Shown piece by piece: positions 1 to 12,800 of a stretch of DNA of 64,000 nt. This DNA is from Gorsachius magnificus (taxonomy: Eukaryota; Chordata; Aves; Pelecaniformes; Ardeidae): positions 84,836,765 to 84,900,764 of the forward strand of contig CM067081.1 of NCBI GenBank assembly GCA_034008185.1. The letters are read 5' to 3'. Below the pieces are notes generated by a model. That model was given only the letters and a program-made list of their open reading frames with translations, was not told the DNA's origin and searched no databases. Position numbers and translations under genes: made by a program. How positions within the stretch are numbered: the first letter of the stretch is position 1; each line of letters begins with the position of its first letter.

Positions 1-886
1 GTAGTCCTACGTTTCAATTATCTATTCCAGTAATAGGATGAAAGATCATTGCTTGCATTCAATAACCAGAACCAGAAACCAGGAACTTAATGTTCTCATC
101 TACCAGGCAGTTTTTCTGACTTTTAAACCAATTGACAGTAGCTATAAAAACATTATAAAATACAGCATCAGTAGCTATAAAAACGTTATAAAACACAGCA
201 TCATTTAAAAGATGCAGCTCTTATCTTCTTCAACATTGTTCGAAATAGTTCTAGTTAGATATAATTTTCCAAATAGAGAGATGCCAAACTTTAACAGCAA
301 GAGTCCACTACTAAAGAAGCTTTTTTTTAATACCTAGAATTTAACATTTGTTCTTCAGCTTTCTAATAAATCAAGTCTGCAACAAATGCCTGTGTTTTCA
401 AAGTCCAATCAGAAACAGATTTAACCGAATGATACATGCAACATAATAAATGAACTTTCTAGCACTTCAGGTAGGAACGCAACAAAATTAAAATAATGTA
501 TTAAAATTATGGATTTATTTATAACGTACCTGAAAGTATGCTAGAATTTCAGAAGATTAATAAATTGGATTCATTTCCTAAAAGGACAGTATTGGGGACA
601 AAGACACAGTGATCCCCTAGATCTCATTTTTACATTTTTAAATGCATTTGAGACCAAGCGACTGTTTTGAGAATTCCCATTTCTGTGTGTTTATCTTAGA
701 TGCCTAAAGATCTTTTGCAGTCAGGCTTTTAAAAACAGATGCTCCTCAGAATTTCAATGAGACTTTCAACTACAGTAATTTTGGAAATGTAAGTAAAAAT
801 AAAAACTCTGAAGATACTTGAGTCTTTTTCTGGGCTGGGTGGGTTTTTTGGGGTTTTGTGTGTCTAATAACCAAAAGAAGAGCTGC
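1..886. other. AT-rich unique non-coding DNA
   Basis: No gene or known repeat is visible apart from the short tandem duplication at 136-201. The stretch is AT-rich, with frequent stop codons in all frames. It ends at the 5-bp duplication that flanks the LTR. Confidence 0.6.
136..201. repeat. 33-bp tandem duplication, two copies
   Basis: Copy one is 136-168 and copy two is 169-201. Both begin CAGTAGCTATAAAAAC and end CAGCAT. They differ at two positions (CATT/CGTT and TACA/CACA). The copies abut directly, which points to a local slippage or unequal-exchange duplication. No function is evident. Confidence 0.9.
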
Positions 887-891
887 AAGAG
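887..891. repeat. Target-site duplication, left copy
   Basis: AAGAG abuts the LTR start and is repeated at 1420-1424 directly after the LTR end. A pentamer match at both predicted edges supports the LTR boundaries. Confidence 0.7.
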
Positions 892-1419
892 TCACCTGGT
901 TTTTGGCTGGGATAGACTTAATTTTATTCCTCATAGCTGGCATAGTGCTGTGTTTTGGATTTAGCATGAGAACAATGTTGACAAAACACTGATGTTTTAG
1001 TTATTGTTAAGCAGTGCTTATACTAAGTCAAGGACTGTTCAGCTTTCCATATTCTGCCAGCGAGGAGGTGCACCAGAAGCTGGGAGGAAGCATAACCCAG
1101 GACAGCTGACCCCAACTGGCAAAGGGCTATTCCATACCATAAGATGTCATGCTCAGTATAGAAACTGGGGGAGTTGGCCAGGGGGCAGCAATCACTGCTT
1201 GGGGACGGGCTGGGCAGTCAGTGGGTGGCGAGTGGTTGCATCAGTTGTTTTTCCTGAGTTTTATTTCTCTCTGTTCATTACTTTTTTTTTCCCCAATTAT
1301 TAAGCTGTTCTTAGCTCAACCCACAAGTGGTCTCACTTTTACTCTCCAGTTCTCTCCCCCATCCCACAGAGCGAGCGGCTGGGTGGTGCTTAGTCACCGA
1401 CTGGCATTAAACCACAGCA
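892..1419 (+). mobile_element. Solo LTR of an avian endogenous retrovirus (probably ERVL-like)
   Basis: The stretch of about 528 bp matches, from memory, a very common avian LTR. The 5' part reads CTGGTTTTTGGCTGGGATAG. The middle has a promoter-like region with a TATA-like GTATAGAAA at 1156-1164. A degraded poly(A) signal region lies at about 1295-1304, followed by the CTCAACCCAC motif and a CA end at 1418-1419. The same pentamer, AAGAG, lies immediately before (887-891) and after (1420-1424). This is what integration with a 5-bp target duplication leaves, and 5 bp fits class III (ERVL-like) elements. No internal retroviral sequence lies on either side, so it is a solo LTR left by LTR-LTR recombination. 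The 5' TG is mutated. The class assignment is inference. Confidence 0.8.
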
Positions 1420-1424
1420 AAGAG
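1420..1424. repeat. Target-site duplication, right copy
   Basis: AAGAG directly follows the terminal CA of the LTR and matches 887-891. Confidence 0.7.
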
Positions 1425-4400
1425 AATGCCTTGAATTATTGCAAATCACTATCCAATTACTATCAGCTTATCTCCCACTACATTTTTTACACCTGTCATT
1501 TGAATTCAAGCTACCTTTATATCCAGTATGACTTTATGACTTATGTCCTGTTCACACCCATTTTCCTCCTGCTTCACCCCACTTTCCACAACCAACTGTG
1601 GTTCCACAACAAACAAGCTACAGCCTCTCTGATGGCTGGAAGGGAAGCTCCTGAAGAATACAAAGGACGTACCTCTTGACTCCATGCATGCACATCTGCT
1701 TTTCCCTGAGGCAGGGCTGGGCTGAGAAAGGCTGGTGCAGTGCTGGGTACACAGTCCCATGGGCTGGCCATGCTGGAAGAAGACCACGGTGTCATTAGGA
1801 GACCTGCAGTGCTCTGCTGTAGCCAGTTATCTAAAGACCCAGTCCAGGCAAGTGTTGCATTTGCAGAGATATAATTTATTAGATCAGCTGAAAAACTGGA
1901 CAAGCTGTTGGGTGCCCAAAGCTAAATGCAAGTTGAGAAAACTATTCAGAGTTTAACTGGGTGTATACAAGTTGAACCAGTTAAAAGCCAATAACTGGCA
2001 CTTGTGCAGCGAAGGGAGAGAGGAATAGAGATGATCAGCTAGCTATCTCCTAGGGGAAACAGCTAGAAAAATAATTTATAACCTGTATGGAAAGGATATA
2101 AAATTCCCAAAATCAACACCTCTGTTGTAACCACCTTTTCCTCATTACTATTAATTTTCATTCCCAGATGTGTCTTTCAAAATTACTTATAGGTTTCCCT
2201 TGAGGAGCAGGGCTGAGAGACCAAGGATGAGGCAGTTGCTTTGCAAGCAATGTGTCCAGGGGCCACAGGGGTTTCCCCCTGTATGGATGGTGGTGGCTGC
2301 AGGTTCCAGCCTCAGCCCCCATGACAGCTGAGTTTCCTCTGCCTGGTAGCCACGCAGACCCGCAGAGCACAGTCCCGCATGCTGGGACATGCCGGTGTGA
2401 GATCTGGGAGAGGCGGGATGTTTACTGCCATGGCAGTGGGAGTGTTGGCAAGCACGTGCAGGCACAGCCTCGCTGCAGCGGGTGCAGTGCAGACCGCAGA
2501 GGGTTGCAGACTTTGCTGAAAGTGAGCACAGCTGCTTTGCTGTGAGACAGCTAAGACACGTGAGTCAGGAAAGATCACCCCTAAACTGAGCACGGAGCAC
2601 AAGCAGTTCACTGCTGGCATTGCATTAACCTCCCTCTCTGTCCCTTGCCCCCATCTGGTGGGGGGGCACAGCAGAAATAAAAAATTATGAGGTGCAAAAC
2701 CAGTGGCAGTGAGAGGCAGATAAGATCTAATTTCCTTGGTTTTGGAAGCCTTGCTAGTGATGAAAAGGTCCAGGAAGACCTCCATCACACAGCACTGGGT
2801 GGAAACGAGGGATCTCAGAGGATCTGCTCTGTCAGCCATTGCTGTTACCAGATTCCTGTGGCTCATTTTTATTTCAAAGTGGAATTTCTGGGGACTTGAG
2901 CAATTCAGGGGCTTCAGAGGAAGCCAAATAAAACTAGGTGAATGAACAGTGGAAGCAATCATTTTTCAGCAGTGACAAATTATTTCAAGCAGGGATAAAA
3001 GCAAGAAAATTGGAAGAAATGCTTTGACACACAGTAAGAGCCTGCAAATGGTGAGCGTTGTTTTGGACATCTCACTGGAAAACTGTGTGACAGCAGGTAA
3101 AAAAAAAGTTGGATGAAAAACTAGTCTTTCCCTCAGCCTAGGACCTGAGAGTGGCTGGAAAATTGGTATAATGTCAAGAAAAAGAGCACTGATATATTGT
3201 TTTACAGCCTTAAATGTACTGATGTGGCTACGGCTACAAGCCTGTGCTACTCCATGCCTTTAAAAATGTACATCCATTATCCCACAGCCTCATCCCCCCA
3301 CCGTCTCTACTGGTCATTATAGTCCTTTATTTGCGTTCAGTTCAGTTGAGAGATGTCAAGTCAAAAACTCTGATCAGGTTTGAAGTTTGACTAGGTTTTA
3401 CTCTGGCTGAAATATCAGGCACCTTTTCAGTAAGGCTTCAGAAGGGAATGTTTATTTTCAGACCATATTTGAAGGCTACAGCTTATATTTCATTTGAATT
3501 CAGCATCTTTCCTATCTGCTGGGGACCTTAAATCCTTCCAGTGAGGCTAGATACATACACAAAGCCCTCAGGTTGGGACTACACTAGAAAGAGCCATGAG
3601 CACCATGAGTTAAGGCAAAGAGTAAGCCTAACCAGCAAAGTCAGTTCAAAAGAAGAAAACAGAAAACATCAGAAAGTCTGGAAAACTAAGTGAGAAAATA
3701 CAGTTGGGCAAGCTGAAATCTGAGGAGCAACCAGCAGAAGGAAGTGAAAAATAGACTAAATCCTTTCTCAAGCTTATCAAAAGAAAGAATTCATAGTGCC
3801 AGATGATGCTCAAGGTATGAGCAACCTCTCAGAGAGGATAAGGCAGCTGCACAGCAGAGAAATGAATTCTTCACACTGGAAGAAACTGCAGTGATTCCCA
3901 TGCCACCACTCCCGTTCTGAGATTCAGCAGATCTCTCTGAAACTGAAGTGAGAGAAAAAAACAGTCAGTTCACACATCAGAAAGATTGTCAGCGGACTTC
4001 TGCAGGATCTCTGTTGTGCCCTGTGATGTTCCACATATCCATAAAGCATCTGGACGAGGAAATAAGCAATGACTTGAGTCAATAACAAGAATTTCTTCAA
4101 GGTAGTAAAGATGAGAACAGGACTGCAGAAGGGTGTCAAAGTGAATGGGCAGTAAAATGACAGATCATCTGTGTAGATAGACACCATAGAAGTGATTTGC
4201 CATGCAACAGGCAGTATGCTCGGTGGAGCTCCTTTCCAAAGGAAATTTCAAGCAGAAGAAGGTTACATAGGTTCAGGAGACACCTGGACAAGAACTTGAA
4301 AGAGGCACCCCCTGAGAGCTACTCAGTAAATGAACCACATCTGACTCAAGAAAACATCTCAGCTGAAAAAATTTGGAGCCTGAAAGGGTACATGGGTGAG

Positions 4401-4926
4401 TCTGGTGTGTGCCCTCTATTTGCTCTTCCCAGTGCTTTTGGGCACTGCTAGGAACAATGACCAAAAGGCTGCGTGGACCTTTGGTGTGAATCAGTAGAGT
4501 GATTTTTACTTCTGTATGACTTTCAGAAACACAAGAAAGATACTATCAACTTCTTTTCTTTTTTTGTTTCCCATGAAATGTAATCACTGGAAGGAGTCTC
4601 TTCTCAAAAAGGATTTAGAGCAATTATTTCTTGTTGCTGTGTTCTGTGCTGGGCATCCAAATGGAAAATTTATGTGGGAACAAGACTGTATACTTAATGC
4701 CTTAATTCATAATTGTAGGAGTTAGTTTTTCACAGATTCTGTGAATATTTCTAATTCAAAATTCAGGGAAAGTTCTCCATGGCACTGCAATAACCAGACC
4801 TCATTTCTTTTGAATTAGGGGATGTTTGGTGCTCAAGTTCATCATACATGCATGTACACGTATACAGCAATTTCTTTTCTGGATTTCTTTTCTTTCTTAA
4901 CTGCATTTTCAGTTATTCACACTTAC
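1425..4926. other. Unique non-coding DNA
   Basis: I recognise no gene or repeat family here. A minus-strand frame of 216 codons (2312-2962) is the longest, but it has no recognisable domain and no clear splice context, and plus-strand frames overlap it. Around 1650-2550 the sequence is more GC-rich than its surroundings, without a CpG-island look. Confidence 0.5.
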
Positions 4927-5350
4927 GTGAGCATTTAAATTCCCTATTTTTGACATTTCAGATATGATCTTAACAGGAACATTTACAGAGCTTCCCCACA
5001 AAGTCAGAACTCTGCTATACCCTGGAAAGACTGACATCAGTTTTTCGGTTTCCATCCTGTCTGATGCAGGTGAATGTAATTTGGACTTGAACAGTTTTTG
5101 AAACAAAATGTTGTAGTGGTAGAACGCACACACCAACTGCACACAGACTAAGAATGTCCCACTGCCAGGAAAGATTAATCCAATGACAGACTGGAGTTTG
5201 CCATTTTCTGGAATTAGGAAATCCTGTTTCGGATCTGAAGCCAGCTTTGTGCTCATGTTCCCCCAGTGTTGCTGACTTCCAAGAGAAAAAAGGGAGAGGA
5301 AAATGCATACATAGGAAGCAAAAGCTAGAAGGACCCTGTAAGCATTCCTT
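4927..5350 (-). other. Candidate internal exon, unidentified
   Basis: On the minus strand a textbook acceptor (pyrimidine-rich tract CCTCCCTCTTTGCTCTGCAG, ending at 5351) is followed by 424 bases open in one frame. The stretch ends at a strong donor, CAC/GTAAGT, with GT at 4926-4925. The frame would enter in phase 2 and leave in phase 0, giving 141 full codons. The predicted peptide has two hydrophobic stretches (about residues 7-23 and 53-78) that could be membrane segments or chance. I recognise no family. Frames this long are expected by chance in 64 kb, so the case rests only on the splice sites matching the frame. It could equally be a non-coding exon or coincidence. Confidence 0.17.
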
Positions 5351-5356
5351 CTGCAG

Positions 5357-8300
5357 AGCAAAGAGGGAGGTTTTTAGAAAAGTGGGAAATGAGAGTAGAG
5401 AATTAAAATACTAAAGGATGAAAAATGAAGTCCTAGAGAGAATGGGTTGAATGATTCTGAAACAGGGTGAAGCCTGTGTGGTGGGAGTGTTGAAAATGAA
5501 GCAATGAGCTGAGGGGAGGCACAGAATTGACCACTGAGATGGAGAGTGGGATGTAAAGGATGAGTCAGAACTAGAAAGAGGAATAAGCGCACTGAAGGGA
5601 GAAAGAGACCAACAGAGACACCAGACTAGATGTGAAGAAATACGGGAGGCTTGCAAACGCATTACCTGTACGGATGAGAATCCAGAATGGCTGTGGACAG
5701 AAGGGCTGTGATTTGAGTAACTGCGTAAACTTCACCCAACTAGCTTGGATGTGTACCTATCTATGTGCCTGCTTGCACTCACATGTCTGCACACTCACAG
5801 AAAGGAAGGGGGGGTGCAAGGAAGACCCTTCTTGCTCCAACTTGACCTTGCATATGCTCTTTAGCCTATCTCCTTATCAATGCATGTGCTCTGGGCTTTG
5901 TGGGTGGTGGGAGTTATTCCTTTCCCAGCAGTCAAAGCCAAGCTCCAAGGAAGGTTCATATCCAGGCAAGTACTGCATTTTGGAATTCACCTCATCCCTG
6001 AAGCATAGGTGTAAATGTAATTTTATTTGTGTTCTCCTACTCTTTTCCACATAGACCACATCTACTGTCTACTTGTACTGAATTGATGCCTTCTGATCTC
6101 AGCCTTTACAAAATCTTTAAGGCAATAAATTTAGCAAGAAGCACCAGCACCTGCTTTCAACCCTGACTTTAATTAGCTATTCTGTATATTTCTTGCTTAT
6201 TTTTGGACTACAATTATTATTCCCTGGTCATAGAACTTTACATTTAGAGGCAATATTACTGCATTCATGTTTTCTGTTTTGGGAAGATGTTGTAACATCA
6301 GCAAATGTTGTGAAGTGATAGACCCAGAAGTTTAGGAAAGGTAAGAAAAGGCAACTCCTCAGGCAGTAGCACAGTTAATGTTCATGGAAGCACCACAGAA
6401 GCTGGTGATGTGTCCAGACATCCTTCATCTGAGATTGCCTATTTGGCAGGACTTAGATAGCTTGAAGGCTCCTGAGAAGAAAGTCACTTGGATATTGGGT
6501 AGATTTCTGATCAGACCTTTCCAGTGAAGAGCGGGCTGGAAGCCCTGGGATCATGGGCACAAGGTTCACATTCCCCCACTTCCATTGCCAAACACAGAGA
6601 ACTGGAGCCAAGAGGCTTTGACATGAACCGAGTAGAGCTGTTGCCATGCAGAGATGCGTAACTCAGAGCTGAGCATCTGGAAGGCAGGCACCAGCTGAGG
6701 CAGGTCCCTGGCAGAGCCCGTCCCCGTGCCATCGCTGAGCAAACGCCAGGAGCATGCTGAATGGAAAAATGGAGCAGGCCCTACAGCTAGGACTGGAAAC
6801 CGGAGAGCAGCTGCAGGAAGCGAAGGTGAAGCAGGTTTTTTGCTCTGCATCCCGAAGCAGTGACTGCCAGCAAAAAAGGAAGACAGTTGAGTACTTGACA
6901 ACGGGGTACACTGAGGTGCTGGATATGTTAATTGCCTCGGGAGGCCGACCGTAACTGTAGTGCAGAGCTGAAGCACTGACTTCTGTGTAACAGGGAGAAT
7001 ATGTGGGAAATGCTTTTAATCAAAGGACAAAGAGGAAAACAAGACTGCCTCATTCAGAGCCTGGATGGTGGCTGAACAACCTGCCCCTGAAGGGACAACC
7101 CAGAACTCACCCATGACACACCAATGGCAAATGACTGTGCAAAGGATATCTGAGCAGCAAATACCTTCCTGGTGATACAGAGATGAAAAACATTCAGGAA
7201 TTATTTGAGACTCATGGCAAAGGGGCATATATAGAGTTTGATGCTCTAGTCCCCCGGGTACCATGCACACGCTGAAACAATCATCACATGGTGAAGCAAT
7301 TCCCAGCATTTGAAAGAAGATTAGTGAAGGCCCTCAGACACCAGACTGTGCTGAGGGTGCACAGGATGGATGCACACAGGTGGGGGGGCTGGCTCAGAGG
7401 AACTCAAACCTTCAATCCAAAGCAAAGGGAGAACTGAGCCATTGGAAGTCAGGTACAAATCAAAGGCCAGACACAGCAACTTTAGTGGTGAAACTAGAGC
7501 CACAGGCACAGCAAGACAGGGGGTAAAAGTTTCAGAGCTTGTAGTAGGAAGCCAACACCAAGAAGAACTGTTGTGGAAACAAACCCCAAATCAGATTGGG
7601 TACAGGTTTGTACGCCAGGCCTCCTGTTTCGGCTGGAAAATGGAGCAAGAAAGTGAAGACATCTGCACTGGGGAGGACGAGCTCTTAGAGCAGCAGAGCT
7701 GACAGACTCCACATGCCACAGGCTTCTTATCCAGAGGGAAATGGATGCTTTTAAGGAAGGCAGTATTACTGGAGGGGCAGAGTGCTTTGGGAGGGAGAAC
7801 AGAAAGCTGTGCGCATGGCATGATGTTTCGCTGGAAGTGGGACAAACTGAGCAGGCTGTAGGGATCCAGGTCCACAGAAGCGTTACAGGACTCATTTTTT
7901 TATTTGAAAAAATCGTGAGTCCATTAAAAAGCAAGCAAACCATGAAGTAATGCAGTGAGTCCCACCTGCCCACCTCTAAGCATGAGGAGATGTTCCAGCA
8001 GGCAGAGGAGCCACATCTGTTCTGCCCCTGGAGAGATAACACTGAAGGCTTTCAGGAGGCTGAATCTGCTACAGTCAGACAGTGCAAAGCCATCCTTGAA
8101 ATCCTCACATCCATTCATCCCAGGTCCTCCTTTAAAACACATTAGCGGACACCCTCAGCAGCTTCCTCTACAGCACAGAGCAAATCACCATGTCAACCCT
8201 CTTCAGCCCAGCCAGCTGCCAGACCATTCCTGCGAGGAGAAGTCCAGGTCATTGGAAGCACACCAGTCTTTGTTAACATATGGGCAGGGCAGTTCAGAGA

Positions 8301-9340
8301 AGACTTCACACGCTAAGTTTCCTTACTGCATTCCTTTCTTCAGCTTCCCGTATTACCTGCTCTGTATTATAGGGTTGCCAGAAAAAGAAAAAAAAAAAAG
8401 ACTCCTACTACTCTCTTACCCCAATTTTCTCCATCTGTTTTTTCCTTAAAGGCTTGTGTTCAAGTCCATCTGCAAGCCTCCCCACCTCAGGGTGACTCTT
8501 CATGCCCAAAACCTTCTCTCTGTAAACATTTGAGCAGTCAAATGCCATCCTGGCTGCCCTGCCTCCTACCCTCGGAGCCAATCAGGATGCATTACCATTT
8601 AAAGAAACTTAAATACAGTTTATTAAGACATCCAAGTGTCCTTTCAGCCCCAACTGGAAACTCTTAGTATTAATCACTTTTTCATTTATTTGAATTGACC
8701 TTCTTGGTGAAACATTAATGACATATGTGTTTGTCCTCCTGCCATGATCAAATGCTGAGAACACAAAAGCCAAAGCCAAGCAAAGAGAAATTTATTTCAA
8801 TATTTACTTTGGAAGTGATAGAAAATTATCAGTGAAGAGTTCTCTTCCAATTAATGTTATCACTGCTATTGCAAACAGTGAATGACAGCGATGTTTTCAC
8901 ATGCTATAAAGCCTGGGTCTCTGATTCATCTCAGAGATGAACTGGCACTCATGATCAACTCTTAACTTCCATTTCTTGCAAATGATTAGAATAAATGTGA
9001 CAACAAAAAATCACTAGACCTTTGCTAGGTAATGAAACTGTGAGTGATGAGCAGCCCATGATACTGCTTGTCACACCACCCTGATTGCTTTCTGGATGGA
9101 TTAACAAAATTAGTAGGTAGCAAAAAAGTGGTGGGTGTCATACTTTAATTACGGCAAGGCATTTGGTAGCATGCCGCATAAATATTATGCTCCAAATTCA
9201 CTTTGATTGATTTAGATGTGAGTGCTTTCCCAGGTGCCACAAAGAGACTGAGAGGACACTAATAACAAAAGGAGGGGAAAAAACAGCCAAGGGAAAGTGT
9301 TTAATAAAGCACTGGAGGGAACCGCATTAGGCTCTGTGTT
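5357..9340. other. Unique non-coding DNA
   Basis: No gene or repeat is recognised apart from a short A run (8388-8399). Several open frames of 100-180 codons occur on both strands between 6.5 and 8.5 kb, but they overlap each other and show no domain. The AT-rich part at about 8590-9060 contains many homeodomain-like TAAT/ATTA cores and might be regulatory. That is a guess without alignment. Confidence 0.45.
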
Positions 9341-9872
9341 ACAGAATCATAGAATCAAAGAATCGTTCCGATGACCTTTAAGATCATCAAGTCCAGCCGT
9401 TAACCTAACCCTGCCATCCCACCACTAAACCATATGCCTAAGCACCTCGTCTGCCCGGCTTTTAAATACCTCCAGGGATGGAGACTCAACCACTTCCCTG
9501 AGCAGCCCATTCCAGTGCTTAACAATCCTTTTGGTGAAAAGATTTTTCCTAACATCCAATCTAAACCTGCCCTGGTGCAACTTGAGGCCATTTGCTCTGG
9601 TCCTATTGCTTGTTACCAGGGAGAAGAGATCAACACCCACCTCACTACAGACTCCTGTCAGGCAGTTGTAGAGGATGATAAGGTCTCCTCTCAGCCTCCT
9701 CTTCTCCAGGCTAAACAACCCCAGTTCCCTCAGCTGTTCCTCATATGACTTGTGCTCCAGACCCCTCACAGCTGTCTCTGGACATGCTCCTGTGCCTCAC
9801 TGTCCTTCTTGTAGCGAGGGGCCCAAAACTGAACACAGTATTTGAGGTGCAGCCTCACCAGTGAGGAGCACA
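9341..9872 (-). mobile_element. CR1 LINE, 5'-truncated, frameshifted
   Basis: Read on the minus strand, this is the 3' end of a CR1 retrotransposon. It holds the C-terminal part of ORF2, stopping at 9425, then a 3' UTR with the GATCTTAAAGGTC motif, then degenerate ATTCTATG-type octamers at 9341-9360. The frame over 9425-9769 contains the characteristic [10 protein letters not shown] and [10 protein letters not shown] segments. Upstream, around 9762-9775, about 10 bases are missing relative to the sister copies at 33.5 and 41.1 kb. This shifts the frame and brings in a stop. The copy is dead and 5'-truncated, as is usual for this family. Similarity ends near 9872. Confidence 0.95.
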
Positions 9873-12800
9873 GGATGCATGGCCCCACGGCAGGATGCAG
9901 CCACCAGCACATATTTTCTGGTCTTGCCTTAGGAAGGGAGGAGGTGAAGGAGATGCCTCTCTTGCAATCTCAGTCTGCCAGGAGGCAAAGGCTCCCAGGC
10001 ACCAACTCACGAGAGAGAGGAGAGGAGAAACTCCTGGCCTTAAGCTTAAGTTTTGTTCTACTTTGGTTTAAAACTTTCTTTTATTTTGCCATGAAGCAAT
10101 AAAGTAAGGCCTTATATTAAGAAATTGCTTTCCTCTCACTCCTTTCTTTTTCAGAGCCTGCACCTGCACACATAATATTTCAAGGGGAATAGTAAATGGG
10201 AAATTTAATTAGAGACATTTTATGCAAGTTGGCTTGGGTCGTATTCTTGGGCCTCAGACAGGTAACAGTTATACTCAATAAGCTTTAAATAATATGTACA
10301 ATGATTCAAAATTCTTTGAGTTAGTAACAGAAATGAAGCACTGGAGGTTATATAAGAAGTGTGATTAATGACCTTGGCATAACCATGCAGTTAGAATATA
10401 GTTATGTAGAGTATACAGACATTAACAAAATTACATGCAAATTATATACAATAGACCTAATCTGACTTCTAATCTACAACTTGCTTTTTATGAAGAATTG
10501 TAACTGTTGATGACTTGTACTAATACCCTTAACTTGGCCACACTTTTCCCTTTTTCTGCCTGCTGAATAACTGTCACAGTTTTGGTGGTTGGATGGGAGA
10601 AGCCTGAGACATAACAGATCATGTTGGGTCATGTGTATCTGATGATAACATATCAGCATCACTATGTATGAAAAGATTTCATAAATACACAACTGAAAGT
10701 CTGACACTTTGCAGGTAGTCCTGAATACTGCTTATACCCATAGCCACTCCAAACATATTCCAATATATTTGCTACCAATAGGTAACATGTATGTCAAATT
10801 AAGCTGATTAAACAGCACACCTTATGAAACCTCAGATAAGCAACAGAGAGAGGTCATATTCTTCAATGTTTTTACAGCAGATGACAGGTGTACCAATCAT
10901 TTAGTTTATCCCCCTGACCTGAAACTTAACTTCCCCGGACCAGTTAAATGAATGATGAGCATTAGAGTTGCTTTACACCTCAATATTTGCTCTTTCATTC
11001 ATTTACTCACTAACTAACAAGATTTCAGTCTTTTGAACTGCAGCTACCAGCTGTATTCACTTCAAACCACAGAGGCTTTCCTTGTTGAAACTTATTCCTC
11101 CCTAAAACTGTGTGGAATACTGCTTTTGAGCATGATAGGGCCCCAGCTCGGTGTTGGCCAATGATGAACTGATGGCAAAGCGCTGGCTGACCGTCGCACT
11201 CACGGGCAGCGTTTGTGCTGACGCCTTGCTTTGAAACTCTCTGACAAGTTTTCTCAAGCTAAGTTTAAACTGAAAGCAAGCCTAATTAAAATATTTCTGG
11301 CCCCAAGCCTAAAATGAAATCCTGACATCTAAAAATATGAGCCACTTACTTAGGGTGTAAATATATTCACCTCTGAGATGGAAGACGGTGACATAGCTGC
11401 TTTCCTGCACAGCAGGCAGCGTGCTGGAAAACAGAGGAACTGCTACTATGAAAAATGAAATTGGGAATTACATAAAAATGCAAAATTGTGGAATTATACT
11501 GCTTTAGCTGTGGGAATAAGAGATGAAAATGCAGTGAACATTCATGTGACTGAAATACAGCAGCTCATGAGAGAGCCGTCTTCAATCTTCAGTGGTAATA
11601 CATTCCTCAGGACACAATGATCTTGTTCAAAACATAAGAAGAAATCAGGACCTGAAAGAGGCTTGTGAATTTGCAGGCTGTCTCAAAAGGAAATGAAAGC
11701 CATTATCCTGAAAATATTCATGAACTTGCTGAACTTTACATATGAGAGTCATCCTGTATTAATTTTGCTGAACTTAAATACACAGCCTGATGAATTTAAT
11801 CTTCCTTTTGTGAATCAGCCACAAATGGATCCTAATTTGCCAAAGAATTTATTGTCCTGAAGAGTAAGCCAAAAATTTAGAATGGTTTTCATCTAATGGC
11901 CTATTCCCAAGACACTCACTTCAGGAACCTCCTCTTCGTGGGCTGGTACCAATTACGTAGATCTGAATAGGACCAGTCCCATCCCCTGAACCAATGACTG
12001 AATTGCTTGGGGTGAGAAAGTAAGGAGCAGTGAGTGCCCTTCCTCGCTGGGCAGCACTGGTAGGAAAAAACTCCTGCTCCTTTCAGTGGCTGGCAGAGAA
12101 ACAAGCAGCAGCCAGGCGTGAGCCAGTCCCAGAGACAGCGGTCGCAGCCACCCACCTTTGCCATGCTAAAGCCCTCGAAGGAGCCTTCAGTGCAGAGGGA
12201 GGGGGAGAGAGCAAAGGACAGCATCGGGTGCTCCCTGCAGCAGCCAGTGGCCCCCCATGCTCTGCTTTGGGCACCCCAGAGGGTTGTATGTGGAAGCTGG
12301 GGGAAGTTTGTTAATTAATTTGAAGAGCTATGGAAACATTTGATTGCATCCTGCGTAAGTAATTCCCTTGTGCTCACCTCACCAGCAGTGACAGTTGGCA
12401 GCTTTATAGCCAAATTGTAGGCAAACTGAGAGTGTTAACACAGCAAATGGGTGGTTGTGGCAGCTGCTGATCAAGCACTCACCTCTTTCCAGATGCTGCT
12501 TTTTGAGCAAGACCCCCTCACTCCCGTTTCACCAGATGTGTCAGCTTCTCTCCATTGCGTATCACTACCATCTGTGAGGGAGCACAAGCTACTTCTGTAC
12601 TGGTTTTCTCAACCTGCATGCTGCAGAAGCTCTCTGGACTGCAAGCTTTTTAGTCCCAACTTCTTGATAAACTGAATAAGAAAAGCCATGACCACAAAAC
12701 CCTGAGTAAATCCCTTGATTGTCCCTACAGTCACTTCAATTTCCCAAGAAAACAATTGTCCTACAGAGAAAACCATCCTAGAGAGTCAGCTTGATGTCAA

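Noticed and set aside
2312..2962. Minus-strand open frame of 216 codons
   Set aside because: It has no recognisable domain and no matched splice sites, plus-strand frames overlap it, and it sits in a GC-richer part where long chance frames are more likely.
7494..8042. Minus-strand open frame of 182 codons, with overlapping frames on both strands
   Set aside because: The frame has no recognisable domain and competing frames cover the same bases. It looks like chance.
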